Assembly: GCA_963731205.1 (NCBI GenBank)
Contig: CAVSUJ010000002.1
Span: 806,001-870,000, forward strand
Length of the DNA stretch: 64,000 nt
Reading direction: 5' to 3'
Source of the DNA: DATAZK01 sp963731205
Lineage (GTDB): Bacteria; Actinomycetota; Actinomycetes; Frankiales; Frankiaceae
Part shown: piece after piece, positions 26,153 to 35,295 of the stretch
Position numbering within the stretch: the first letter of the stretch is position 1
How the letters are laid out: each line of letters begins with the position of its first letter
Notes under the pieces: model-generated
Seen by the model: only the letters and a program-made list of their open reading frames with translations
What the model was told of the DNA's origin: nothing
Databases searched by the model: none
Position numbers and translations under genes: made by a program

Positions 26153-27875
26153 TCAGCGGCAGGTCACCGTCTCGGTGTCACGTCCTGACCGGAGCGCGAC
26201 ACCGGGGAGCGCCCCCGTCGCTGCGCCGTCGATGACGGTCGTGACACCGTTCACGAGCACCCGGGCCACGCCCGTGGAGCCTGACGTCAGGCGTACGGCG
26301 CCCGAGGGAAGGTCGTGGACGAGCTCGGCCGGCGTCGCGCCGACCGTCTCGGGGTCGAAGAGCACGATGTCGGCGTAGCAGCCGGGCTCGAGGCGTCCCC
26401 GATCCGAGAGACCGAACAGCCGCGCCGGGTCGTCAGTGAGCGCCTTGACGGCCTGCTCGACGGTCAGCAAATGCCTGCCGTGCAAGCAATCCGCGAGCAA
26501 CTGGGTGGGATACGAGGCACCGACCATGCGGTCGAGATGTGCCCCGGCGTCGCTTCCGCCGAGCATCACATCGGGGTCGCTCCAGATCTCCGCGCGCAGC
26601 GCCCAGTGGGCGTCGTCGTCGTCGGGTGCGGATGGCCAGAGCACGGTCGCGAGGCGATCGTTCACGACGATGTCGATGAGCGTGGCGAAAGGATCGGTCC
26701 CGCGCTCGGCCGCGATGTCGCGCACGACCCGGCCCTTCAGACCTTCATTCTCGGGGCTGTACGTATCGCCGATGACGTAGCCGGGGAAGTCGGCCAGGCG
26801 GCGGAACATGCCGGCTTCGTCACTGTTGGCGCGCGCCTGCATCCACCGCTGCGTCTCCGGATCCTTCAGCGCCGTCATGCGTTCCTCGACCGGCAGGTTC
26901 AGCACGGCTGCCCAGCCGGGCATCAGGTTCAGCCCGCAGTAGTTCAAAAAGCTCATGTTCATCGGGACAATCGTCGGCATCGTCAAGGCAACGACCCGGC
27001 CGCCGATCTCGCGCGCTCTGACGCGACGCCGTCAGCTGACGCCAGCGCCGGTCGGGGTCACGGGCGTCGACCACGAGCAGGTTCCAGTTCAGCGGCCGGT
27101 TCGCCGTCGCCGAGAGCCGGGCGACAAAGTCGGCTTCCTGCTCGCCGAATCCGTTGTCACCACCGACGAAAATGCCTTCGAGCGTGGTGCCGGCATGCTC
27201 GCCGACGACCGCGCAGAGCTCCAGCAATTCCTCGGCCGTCGCGGCGCGTGCGGGCACCCGCTCGTTGTTGCCGTCACTGTGCAGATCCGAGACGTCGAAC
27301 GACAGCCCGAGCGCACCCTGCTCCAGCGATTCACCCAGCGCTGCACGAAGGCGCGCCAGCTCGTCCTCATTCGCAGGACGCTGGTTGGACTCCTGGCCCA
27401 TGACATGACGGCGCAGCGCCGAATGTCCTTGCAGGAAACCGGCGTTGACCCCGAGCCGCCCGTCCAGGGCACCGAGGTAACCGCCGAAATCCTTCCAACT
27501 CCACGGGACTCCCTGCTCCAAGGCGGCGAGCGGCATCCCTTCGACCTTGGCGAGCAAACGCCTGTTGTAGTCGGCATTTTCAGCCGACATCGGCGCCAGA
27601 CTGAGACTGCAATTGCCGCCGATCACCGTGGTGACACCGTGCACGTTCGACGGGGTCGCCTGCGGGTCCCAGAAGAGCTGGGCGTCGTAGTGCGTATGCG
27701 GGTCGATGAACCCCGGGCAGGCGATCAGACCGGCGGCATCAATCGTCTCGAGCGCCGGCTCCTCGACGCCTCCCACGGCGACGATGCGTCCGTCGCGGAT
27801 CCCGATGTCACCGACCGCCGACGACCCGCCGCTGCCGTCGACGATGCGCGCACCTCGAATACAGAGATCCAGCAT
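26153..27875 (-). pseudogene. N-acyl-D-amino-acid deacylase family amidohydrolase, one +1 frameshift
   Basis: Reading through one extra base near 27017 gives a continuous 573-residue protein of the D-aminoacylase (amidohydrolase family 3) type. The N-terminal part has LIACPGFIDPHTHYD with the metal-binding His-x-His, and GVTTVIGGNCSLSLAP. The C-terminal part has MLGGSDAGAHLDRM with the conserved catalytic-site Asp and SDRGRLEPGCYADIVLFDP. The frame switches between RRWRQLTASRQ and AREIGGRVVALTMPT. Length and both halves match an intact family member, so sequencing error or a very recent mutation is likely. It would remove acyl groups from D-amino acids or similar amides, and follows the hydrolase and TetR genes. 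Confidence 0.88.
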
Positions 27876-27958
27876 TGGCAGCCGCCTTTCCTTGCATTCG
27901 CTATGTCCGGCAGTACAGCACAGTGGGCCCGTGGCTCCGCAGCCGGCATCAACCGTCG

Positions 27959-28666
27959 TCAGCGCCTCGCGGCCCGCACGATCAGTGCTGCGAGCGCGTC
28001 GGGATCCACGAAAGGGGACATGTGCGCGGCACCGGCCACGACGTGCAACTCCCCACCAGGCGCTCGGTCTGCCATCGCTTTCATCGCCTCCGGCGTCGAC
28101 ACGGGGTCGAGCTCGGCGGCGATGGCAGTGAAGGGCACGTTGATGCTCGGGACGGCACTCGAACTGTCGTAGCAGGCGATCGCCCGCAGGGCCTGGGCCC
28201 ACAGTCTCCGGTCGACCGTTTCCAGGCAGTGCCGGGCGTAGCTCACGACGGCACCGCCGGCGTGCCGTTCCGATGCTGCGAACCACCGCGAGAGGCCGCC
28301 CTCGACATCGATGGGAGCGGGACCGGCCACCGCGTCAGCCACAGCCTCAAAAGCAGGAAATGGTGTGTCCCTGGTGCAGATTCCGGTCACCGAACGGACC
28401 CGCTCCGGCGCGGCGAGACACACCTCGAGAGCCACCTGCCCGCCGAACGAATGGCCCACCACATGCCACGCGCCGGGTACTTGCGCCAGCACCCCCTCGG
28501 CGAGCGAGCGCTGCACGTCGTCCGACGTGACCAGCCGGCTGAGATCGGGCGCGGTCACGGTGCCGAACCTGCGCAGCCGCGTCGCCACGTCGTCCCAGAC
28601 CTGCGGGGTGAGCGGGGTGCCGTGCAGCAGCAGCCAATGCGGGCGCTCAGCCGTCGGCGGCGTCAT
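27959..28666 (-). CDS. Alpha/beta hydrolase
   Basis: The 235-residue protein has the alpha/beta hydrolase oxyanion start LLLHGTPLTPQVWDD, nucleophile elbow HVVGHSFGGQ, an acid region AAELDPVSTPE and the catalytic His in VVAGAAHMSPF. The substrate is likely a small ester or amide. It overlaps the 3' end of the TetR gene by 20 bases and lies 83 bases upstream of the deacylase gene, so all three probably form one transcript. ATG at 28666 was chosen as the start nearest the first beta strand. Confidence 0.85.
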   Translation of the reverse strand: MTPPTAERPHWLLLHGTPLTPQVWDDVATRLRRFGTVTAPDLSRLVTSDDVQRSLAEGVLAQVPGAWHVVGHSFGGQVALEVCLAAPERVRSVTGICTRDTPFPAFEAVADAVAGPAPIDVEGGLSRWFAASERHAGGAVVSYARHCLETVDRRLWAQALRAIACYDSSSAVPSINVPFTAIAAELDPVSTPEAMKAMADRAPGGELHVVAGAAHMSPFVDPDALAALIVRAARR

Positions 28667-29243
28667 TGCTGCCCCACGGTGCCTGCAGGATCGCACTGCC
28701 CATCTCGACGAGATTGTTGATGAAGTCGGGCTCGGTCAAGTACATCTCGCCATCGTCTTCGACGGCGACGGCACGGGCCGCGAGCAGCGTGGTGGCCAGC
28801 TGGATCAGGGCGCGCAGCCGCTCCTTGCGTAGTGGCTCATCCAGGTGGCCGAGGCGCCCCTCCGTCAGTGCGATGGCAGCGATCAACGCCGGTGGGTTGA
28901 CGTCGGACTTCAACAGCTGCGGGACGATTCGCAGGTAATCCCGCCCGCTGGGAGTGCTCAGCTGCGACGCAAGAGGCCGAATGATGAGATCGACGAGCTC
29001 CCGCAAAGCCGGTGCGGGCCCGGCCGCTCCCAGCCTGACGGCACGAGCTCCGTCGACCTCTCCCACGTGGCGCTCGACGATGGCGGCGAGCAGGCCTTCC
29101 CGAGAACCGAAGTGATAGTGCAGGGCGGACTGGTTGCGCTGCCCGGCCCGTTCGGTCAGCTCGCTGATTCGCGCGCCGTGTATGCCTTCGCGGGCGAACA
29201 ACTCCTCGCCGGCGCGCATCAGAGCCTGCTTCGCATCCGGCAC
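28647..29243 (-). CDS. TetR-family transcriptional regulator
   Basis: This 198-residue repressor has a typical TetR N-terminal helix-turn-helix: LFAREGIHGARISELTERAG then SALHYHFGSREGLLAAI. The C-terminal ligand domain resembles that of AcrR/TetR-like regulators with LRIVPQLLKSD. The GTG start at 29243 gives a standard-length N-terminus. It is divergent from the TauD-like dioxygenase gene with only 36 bases between starts, and a short palindrome sits there. It is the first gene of the hydrolase/deacylase transcript and so probably regulates itself and both directions. Confidence 0.9.
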   Translation of the reverse strand: MPDAKQALMRAGEELFAREGIHGARISELTERAGQRNQSALHYHFGSREGLLAAIVERHVGEVDGARAVRLGAAGPAPALRELVDLIIRPLASQLSTPSGRDYLRIVPQLLKSDVNPPALIAAIALTEGRLGHLDEPLRKERLRALIQLATTLLAARAVAVEDDGEMYLTEPDFINNLVEMGSAILQAPWGSNDAADG

Positions 29244-29255
29244 GTTGACAGACTT

Positions 29256-29270
29256 TAATGGATGGCATTA
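29256..29270. promoter_or_regulatory. Candidate TetR operator
   Basis: TAATG-GATGG-CATTA is a perfect 5-base inverted repeat with a 5-base centre. It is flanked by a wider GTTGAC/GTCAAC pair (29244-29249 and 29271-29276). It lies in the short gap between the divergent tetR and dioxygenase genes, where a repressor would block both promoters. Confidence 0.6.
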
Positions 29271-29279
29271 GGTCAACGC

Positions 29280-30143
29280 ATGAGCATGCTTGCTTCTTCG
29301 CAAGACCTACGTGTCCGAACGATCGCCGGGGCCCTCGGTGCTGAGCTTCATGGCATCGAGCTCGAACGCCTCGACGACGCCGGGTATGCCTGGCTGCGGG
29401 AGGCGCTGCGCGAACACCACGTCGTCTTCATGCCCGAGCAGCACCTGACGCCTGATGCGCATCGCGCCCTTGGCCGTCGTTTCGGCGAGCTGGAGGTGCA
29501 TCCGTTCATCAGCAAGCTCGATGACGAGCACCCCGAGATCTGCGTGCTGAACAGCGATCAGGGCTTCATTGCCGACGTCTGGCACACCGACGTCACGTTC
29601 GCCGAGTCGCCGCCGCAGTTCTCCATCCTGAACATGCATGAGGTGCCGGCGATCGGCGGCGACACCATGTGGACGAACCAGGCGCTGGTCTACGCCTCGC
29701 TCTCCCCACCCATCCAGCAGCTGCTCCTCGGCCTCACTGCCGTGCACACGGCAGCCGTCTTCGGCCATCCCGAGCAGCGCGCCGAGCATCCCGTCGTGCG
29801 CCGCCATCCTGAAACGGGCGCCCCCTCGCTATTCGTGAACCGGCAATTCACCTCACACGTCAGCCAGCTCAGCCGCGGCGAAAGCACCGCGCTGCTGCAA
29901 TTCCTCTACGCCTTCAGCGAGCAACCGATCTTCACCTGCCGCTACTCGTGGACGCCTGGAACCATCGCGATCTGGGACAACCGCATCACCCAGCACTACG
30001 TCGTCAACGACTTCACCGGCACCCGGATCCTGAATCGCGTGACGGTGCTCGGCGACAAGGTCGAGCCCTACGCCGACACCACGCAATGGCCGGCCTATGA
30101 AGCCCGAAACATTTCTGCGGCCCATTCCGGCGGGACGCTCTGA
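29280..30143 (+). CDS. TauD/TfdA-family Fe(II)/2-oxoglutarate dioxygenase
   Basis: This 287-residue enzyme has the iron-binding triad H102, D104 (WHTDVTF) and H239 (ITQHYVVND). It has NRITQHYVVNDF and the Arg in TGTRILNRVTVLG expected to hold 2-oxoglutarate. PQFSILNMHEVPAIGGDTMW is a conserved TauD segment. Family members oxidise sulfonates, phenoxyacids or similar to release small fragments. The substrate here is unknown, but the divergent TetR-hydrolase-deacylase genes suggest a joint catabolic path for an amide or ester. ATG at 29280 keeps the operator outside the gene; ATG at 29262 is the alternative. Confidence 0.9.
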   Translation: MSMLASSQDLRVRTIAGALGAELHGIELERLDDAGYAWLREALREHHVVFMPEQHLTPDAHRALGRRFGELEVHPFISKLDDEHPEICVLNSDQGFIADVWHTDVTFAESPPQFSILNMHEVPAIGGDTMWTNQALVYASLSPPIQQLLLGLTAVHTAAVFGHPEQRAEHPVVRRHPETGAPSLFVNRQFTSHVSQLSRGESTALLQFLYAFSEQPIFTCRYSWTPGTIAIWDNRITQHYVVNDFTGTRILNRVTVLGDKVEPYADTTQWPAYEARNISAAHSGGTL

Positions 30144-30343
30144 CGCTGCAATCTGGTCAGCATTCCGGAAAGGTCTGATTCCCTGTCAATCCATGACAAG
30201 TCCTGATAGGCGACAGGTCATGCATGCCGGTCACACTTCGTCACCAAGATCCGCGCCGAACCCGGTAAAGCTGCAGGTATCAGCACCAACGGATGAACGG
30301 GCCGTAAGCACATAGTTAAATCAGACCACCAAACATGGTCTGC

Positions 30344-31030
30344 ATGAGCCATTTGGGTGAACTTCCAGAATTTCTTCTGCGGGCTTTTGCAACCCCCCTT
30401 ACGGTCAGCATTCGGGGATCAGGGGGATATGTGGTGGACGGGTCCAACGGCAAGTTGACCCACGACAGCGACACTGTGCGCGTGGCCGGATTCGGCCCGC
30501 AGCGCGGCGAATCTGACGTGCTCGCCTTGCGCACCCACCGACATGTCAGGCCGGTGGCCTACCTCGTGCTGCCCAACCTGGAATCGCCGTTCCTGCTGGC
30601 GCGCGTCCGCTGGCCTGACGTCTACCAAGCCATCAGTGCAGTGCGCACCGACTGGCAGGACGATCCCGGCCTGTTCGACCTGCCCTACGCCTCCGCGAGC
30701 GTTCACATCTCGTATGAGCAGGCGTCGGCGATCGCCGAGGACTGGGGCGCCCGGATTCCGCCGGAGGACGCCGCTCAGGAGTACGGACCGTCGCTCATCC
30801 GTCGCATGCCGTCTGATTGGGCCAACCTTTCCACGGCCGAGCGGCGGGCGTGGTCCATCGAGATCGAGAAGCCGGCCCGGCGCGCCATGGCTGAGTCATC
30901 CGCCCGCAGTTTCACCGGCAATCCCGCTCTGGCGCCTGCCCCGATCGCCAAGCGGCGGCGGTTTCGCAGGCGCAAGAACGTGGTCATCGATCTGACGGAC
31001 GCTGCCGAAGCAAGGGTTGATTCGCCATGA
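30344..31030 (+). CDS. Protein of unknown function coupled to signal peptidase I
   Basis: The 228-residue protein shows no recognised domain. It is mostly polar, with a beta-rich first half (LTVSIRGSGGYVVDGSNGKL, AYLVLPNLESPFLLARVRW) and a strongly basic segment near the end (AKRRRFRRRKNVV). No signal peptide or membrane helix is visible. Its stop overlaps the start of the signal peptidase gene (ATGA), and the processive glycosyltransferase follows. A cytoplasmic role in the polysaccharide locus is possible. ATG at 30335 would add three residues. The 200 bases upstream hold no gene or recognised element. Confidence 0.75.
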   Translation: MSHLGELPEFLLRAFATPLTVSIRGSGGYVVDGSNGKLTHDSDTVRVAGFGPQRGESDVLALRTHRHVRPVAYLVLPNLESPFLLARVRWPDVYQAISAVRTDWQDDPGLFDLPYASASVHISYEQASAIAEDWGARIPPEDAAQEYGPSLIRRMPSDWANLSTAERRAWSIEIEKPARRAMAESSARSFTGNPALAPAPIAKRRRFRRRKNVVIDLTDAAEARVDSP

Positions 31031-31809
31031 CCGTCAAAGAACCGCAGGAGGATGAGCTCCTGCCCACCGAACTCGACACGGCCGAACTCGAAGTAGCAGC
31101 AGCAACGAAGGTGCCGGCCCCGGTCCGCCGCCCGAATAGCGTGCCCACTCGGACCCGCAAGTCGGACTACCGGCTCCGCGGCCTGGACCTCGACGCGCCC
31201 GCACTTGTCGAGGCCAAGCCGCGGCTGCTCCAGAAATCGCATCCGAGCCGGCGGCGGCGTCGGCGGCGGCTCGTGCTGCAGTGGACGATCGTGCTCGCCT
31301 TGCTCGCGGGGACAGCGGTGTTCCTTCGGGTATCTGTGGTGCGGCCGTACTCCGTGCAGTCGACGTCGATGGTCCCCACGCTGAAGCCGGGCACCGATGT
31401 TCTTGTCCTGCGGCCGAAAATGCTGACTGGGTCGATGAAAGTGGGAGACCTCGTCGTCTTCCACCGGCCCTCGGGCTTCACGTGCAGCAGCGCGAGCGAC
31501 AACTCGCCGGAGTATCTGAAGCGAGTGGTCGCCACACCGGGCCAGACGATCTGGTCCGCCGGCGGTCGCGTCTACGTCGACGGGCGCGCCCTCCAGGAAT
31601 CGGGCTGGTACAACCCGCCGTTCGGCGAGCTGGGACCGTCGCAAATTGCCCGCACCGTCATTCCTGCGGGCAGCTACTTCGTGCTCGGGGACAACCGCAC
31701 CGACCCCTGTGACTCCCGCGCGTTCGGACCGATCGCCGGTTCGTCGCTCGTCGGGAAGGTCTTGGCGACGACGACGCGCAACGGCCGGCCCTCCGTGCAC
31801 TTCTTCTAA
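31027..31809 (+). CDS. lepB: Signal peptidase I
   Basis: The 260-residue protein has a long basic cytoplasmic lead of about 80 residues with SRRRRRRR, one membrane helix (VLQWTIVLALLAGTAVFLRV) and an extracytoplasmic catalytic domain. The catalytic Ser is S114 in STSMVPTL and the general-base Lys is K165 in YLKRVVATPGQ. GDNRTDPCDSRAFGPI is the conserved box E. A Cys pair (FTCSSA and DPCDS) may form a disulfide. It starts within the stop of the unknown gene and lies 14 bases upstream of the glycosyltransferase. It may be dedicated to the exported products of this locus. Confidence 0.92.
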   Translation: MTVKEPQEDELLPTELDTAELEVAAATKVPAPVRRPNSVPTRTRKSDYRLRGLDLDAPALVEAKPRLLQKSHPSRRRRRRRLVLQWTIVLALLAGTAVFLRVSVVRPYSVQSTSMVPTLKPGTDVLVLRPKMLTGSMKVGDLVVFHRPSGFTCSSASDNSPEYLKRVVATPGQTIWSAGGRVYVDGRALQESGWYNPPFGELGPSQIARTVIPAGSYFVLGDNRTDPCDSRAFGPIAGSSLVGKVLATTTRNGRPSVHFF

Positions 31810-31823
31810 ACGGAAAGTTTCCG

Positions 31824-33899
31824 ATGTTCAGCCATCTCAGGCTCTATGACATCTTCACGCTCAGCTTCGTGCAGATGACCGTGTCGACCGTGCTGGTGCT
31901 GACCCCGATTCGCAACCTGGACACGCGCCTGCGCTGGACCGGCTCGCGCTTCACCGAAGTTGCGCTGGGCACGCTGGGGGCTGCGGCGGTCGGCGCTGTC
32001 TCGTCCTATCTGACCGTTGTGCTGTGGGGGCTGCCGGCAAAGAGCGTGGAGTCGGGCGCGTATCTGCTGCTGATCTTCTCCGTCGTCGTGATCATCGCCC
32101 GGCCCGACAACAGCGTGGTCGGCAAGGTGTTCTACGCGTCCTACCTTTGCGCCGGCTTCACATTCCTGGCCTTCGCCGCGCTCGTCGCCATGAACTCCGC
32201 CCGGTCGATCGGCGAGACGCTGACGGCATCGATCCTGATCATTCTGGACCTCGGCGCGTTCATGGTCTGGAACTCCAACATCAGCTACGTCAGCGATGTC
32301 ATGTGCCGCACGCGCCGCTCGCGGCCGTTTCCGGTGCCCGACCCGACGTATCAGCCGATGGTGTCGGTGCACATCATGGCCTACAACGAGCCGCCCGAAA
32401 TCCTGCTCGCCACCATCAAGTCGGTCGAGCAGCAGGACTACCCGAACTTCGAGGTCATCATCCTCGACAACAACACCCCCGACCCGGCGACTTGGGCGCC
32501 GGTCGAGGAGTACTGCCGCGACCGGCCCCGGCTGAAGTTCTTCCATGTCGCCCCCTTGGAGGGGTACAAGGCCGGCGCGTGCAACCTCGCGCTGCGCAAG
32601 TTCACCGACCCCACCGCGGAAATCATCGCGCTGGTCGACGCGGACGACATCGTCAAGCCCTACTACCTGCGCGAGACCGTCTCCTACTTCTGCGACGAGC
32701 AGATCGGCTTCGTCCAGACGTGTGAAGGCAACCGCGACTACGAGGGCAGCCGCTACTACACCGCCTGCGTCGACTCCTACTCGGGCTTCTACCTCGCGAT
32801 GATGTCCTCCCGCCAGGAGCGCGACACGGTGCCCTTCGTCGGCACCATGGGCCTGTTCCGGCGCAGCGCGCTCGAGGGCGTGGGCGGCTGGAACGAGTGG
32901 TGCATCAGCGAGGACACCGAAGCCTCGCTGCGGGTGCTGAAGGCCGGCTGGTCGGGCCTGTACCTGCCCCGCACCTTCGGCCGCGGCGTCGTACCCCCGA
33001 CCTTTGCCGGGCTGAACACCCAAAGGCACCGCTGGTGTTTTGGCGGCATGCAGATCCTGCGGCTGCACTGGCGCAGCATGATGCCCTGGGACCGATCGGC
33101 CGACAACCACCTCACGATCGCCCAGCGCCGCGACTACCTGATGGCCTGCCTGAGCTGGCTGCGAGACCTGCTGATGGTCGGCTTCGCCCTGCTGCTGCTC
33201 GTGGTCACCTGCCTGACGGTGACGCAATCCAGCTTCATCCTGATGCCGTTGGGCGGCAATTCGCCGTTGCTGCCGATGACGCTCATCATCGTCGCCACCC
33301 TCTGCATGACCTGGACCCAGCGCCACTGGACCACGATCTCGTGGCGCCGCGCGGGGATGGCGCTCGTCATCAGCCTCTCGGCGGCCTGGATCACGGCCGT
33401 CGCTTGTGTGCAGGGACTCACCCGGCGCGAAGGCGTCTTCCTGCGGACGTCCAAGAAGGGCGCCGACCGGCGTCCGATCCGCACCGCACTTCGCCTGAGC
33501 CGGGTGGAGACGCTGCTGGCGCTTTCGCTCTACACCTGCGCAGGGCTCCTGATCGCCCGCAAGGACACCCCGTACATCCTGACCGCCATCATCCTGGTGC
33601 AGGGATCGGTGTTCCTCTGCTCGCCGGTCGCCGCGCTCTGGAACACCCGCGCGCAACGCGTGTCGGTCCAGGAGTACCGCGCCCGCTACACCGTTCGCCA
33701 GCTTCGCCGCTCACGCCGGTTCGCGCCCAACTTCCTCACCGTCGGCTTCATCGGCGCGCTCGTACTCGCGGTGCTCGGCGGTTTGAGCATCGCCGTCTTC
33801 TCCGCACCGAGCAAGCTCGCGCCGGTACACGCGGTGACTGTCGGCGGGGTCGGCAGCGTGGCTCCGGTGTCAGAGCCGGCGATCACGCCGGGACGCTGA
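31824..33899 (+). CDS. Processive family 2 glycosyltransferase (cellulose synthase-like) membrane protein
   Basis: This 691-residue protein has four N-terminal membrane helices, a cytoplasmic GT2 domain (about residues 165-410) and five or six C-terminal helices. Catalytic landmarks are D272 and D274 (LVDADD), the E363-D364 of ISEDTE, and Q400/R403/W404 (QRHRW), the full set of a processive beta-glycan synthase such as cellulose or hyaluronan synthase. No PilZ domain and no BcsB or BcsC partner is nearby. A polysaccharide is probably made and exported across the single membrane. The sugar cannot be told. The adjacent GH12-like lipoprotein points to a beta-1,4-glucan-like chain, as inference. 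Confidence 0.9.
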   Translation: MFSHLRLYDIFTLSFVQMTVSTVLVLTPIRNLDTRLRWTGSRFTEVALGTLGAAAVGAVSSYLTVVLWGLPAKSVESGAYLLLIFSVVVIIARPDNSVVGKVFYASYLCAGFTFLAFAALVAMNSARSIGETLTASILIILDLGAFMVWNSNISYVSDVMCRTRRSRPFPVPDPTYQPMVSVHIMAYNEPPEILLATIKSVEQQDYPNFEVIILDNNTPDPATWAPVEEYCRDRPRLKFFHVAPLEGYKAGACNLALRKFTDPTAEIIALVDADDIVKPYYLRETVSYFCDEQIGFVQTCEGNRDYEGSRYYTACVDSYSGFYLAMMSSRQERDTVPFVGTMGLFRRSALEGVGGWNEWCISEDTEASLRVLKAGWSGLYLPRTFGRGVVPPTFAGLNTQRHRWCFGGMQILRLHWRSMMPWDRSADNHLTIAQRRDYLMACLSWLRDLLMVGFALLLLVVTCLTVTQSSFILMPLGGNSPLLPMTLIIVATLCMTWTQRHWTTISWRRAGMALVISLSAAWITAVACVQGLTRREGVFLRTSKKGADRRPIRTALRLSRVETLLALSLYTCAGLLIARKDTPYILTAIILVQGSVFLCSPVAALWNTRAQRVSVQEYRARYTVRQLRRSRRFAPNFLTVGFIGALVLAVLGGLSIAVFSAPSKLAPVHAVTVGGVGSVAPVSEPAITPGR

Positions 33900-33914
33900 T
33901 TCTCGCCGGCGCCG

Positions 33915-35003
33915 TCAGCAGGTTGCCGCGGTGACGGTCGTCCCTGCCTGAAGGCAGTACTTGCTGAGATCCAAGGAGAATTTGGTAGGACCGGTGCCGC
34001 TCGGGCTCGCGTCCTTGGGCCCGTACTCCATGCCGAAGGAGATGGTGTCGAGCCAGTGGCTGCCGCCAAACGCGGCCCAACCGTAGTTCTGCTGAAGCAG
34101 GCCGCCCACATCCGCCAACGCGGCGCTGATGTCGACGTTCACCGCACCCGACCTGGCGGGATCGTTGAGCACGAGCCAGACCGTGCCGCCCCACGGCTGC
34201 GTATGCCCACCGCCGTAGATGTTGTTGGCATAGACCGACCAGCCCTGATCGCCGGCGTTGAACTGACCGTTCACCGAATACGGGATGGTCGTCGCGCCGA
34301 CCTTGAGGGCGCTCGGAAGCAGCGCCTGCGAAGCGTAGTCGGTCCAGATCATGACCTCGACGGTCCCGTCACTCTGGCACGGCGTGGCGGTGTCAGAAGG
34401 GCTGAGCCACATGTCGTAGGCGACGTCGTAGGTGACCTGCGAACCCTGGGCCGCGTAGCTGGCCTGGCCCACCAGATCGCCCGGGATCGCGTCGACTCTC
34501 ATCGGAAGCTTGAACTCCGATGACGGGGTCGGCGACGTATCGGCGTGACACTGATCGGTGCCGTACAGGACGCTCGGATAACCGCGGACCCACGTGTTGC
34601 CCTGCCGGGTGAGACACGACGCCGCCGTACACGGCGGTGCACTCGTGAAGTTGCCCTTCACGCTCACCGCACCGGCGGAATTCACTGCCATGCTTACGGA
34701 TCCGGCACTCTCGGCGCCGCCGAGGTTCCACTCGTCTCCGGCGAGCTGTCCTGCGCCCACGAGTGGTCCCGCCGGGGCACAGCCGCCCGCGGTACTAGGC
34801 GCGAATTGGCACGCGGCCGTCCATTCCCAGCTTTGCCCCTTGGCCGAAGCATCGGGCAGCAGGGCGATCGATCGGTGCGGCGGGGCGCTCTTGCCGCACG
34901 CGGCGACCCCGGCCGCCATGCACGCCAAGCTGAGAATCGCGGCACCGACGCGGCTGGGGGACGGCCGGCGTAAACGGCTGACGGCGCGCCGGGACGCGGT
35001 CAT
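33915..35003 (-). CDS. Lipoprotein with GH12-like (endoglucanase family) domain
   Basis: The 362-residue protein has a signal peptide with a lipobox (GVAAC, Cys about residue 36), so it is lipid-anchored outside the membrane. The mature part resembles glycoside hydrolase family 12: WVRGYPSVLYG, YDVAYDMWL and EVMIWTDY, where the Glu of EVMIW matches the usual nucleophile. Another Glu, in FGMEYG, may be the acid/base. Pairs of Cys (CQFAPSTAGGC, CTAASC) suggest disulfides. ATG at 35003 follows GGGGAGGG. It converges on the glycan synthase gene with 15 bases between stops and may trim or release that polymer. Fold assignment is from motifs only. Confidence 0.75.
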   Translation of the reverse strand: MTASRRAVSRLRRPSPSRVGAAILSLACMAAGVAACGKSAPPHRSIALLPDASAKGQSWEWTAACQFAPSTAGGCAPAGPLVGAGQLAGDEWNLGGAESAGSVSMAVNSAGAVSVKGNFTSAPPCTAASCLTRQGNTWVRGYPSVLYGTDQCHADTSPTPSSEFKLPMRVDAIPGDLVGQASYAAQGSQVTYDVAYDMWLSPSDTATPCQSDGTVEVMIWTDYASQALLPSALKVGATTIPYSVNGQFNAGDQGWSVYANNIYGGGHTQPWGGTVWLVLNDPARSGAVNVDISAALADVGGLLQQNYGWAAFGGSHWLDTISFGMEYGPKDASPSGTGPTKFSLDLSKYCLQAGTTVTAATC

Positions 35004-35295
35004 GCACCCTCCCCGCGAGCCACGGTGCTGACCACTCCAGCCCTCACGAAAATTCTAGATTGGCAAGGCTTTTCGCGCAGCCACTCGGCGAGACTGGACG
35101 GTTGTCATGGCGGTGGTCGTGACCGATTCACGATGTTGACGTGCCACGGTTCAATCCTGAACGCGCGCTGAAAGCCACCCTGGCAAACGCCGTGACTGTG
35201 GACCGCAGGAGCGAGCGACGTTCAGGAAGCGTTGAAACGATCGACATGCGCCCAGGTACGTCCCGCCCTGGGCGCCGATCGGAGGTCAGGCGCCC

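Noticed and set aside
31806..33656. Long minus-strand frame opposite the glycan synthase
   Set aside because: Composition is a typical antisense artefact and the plus-strand frame has all GT2 catalytic motifs.
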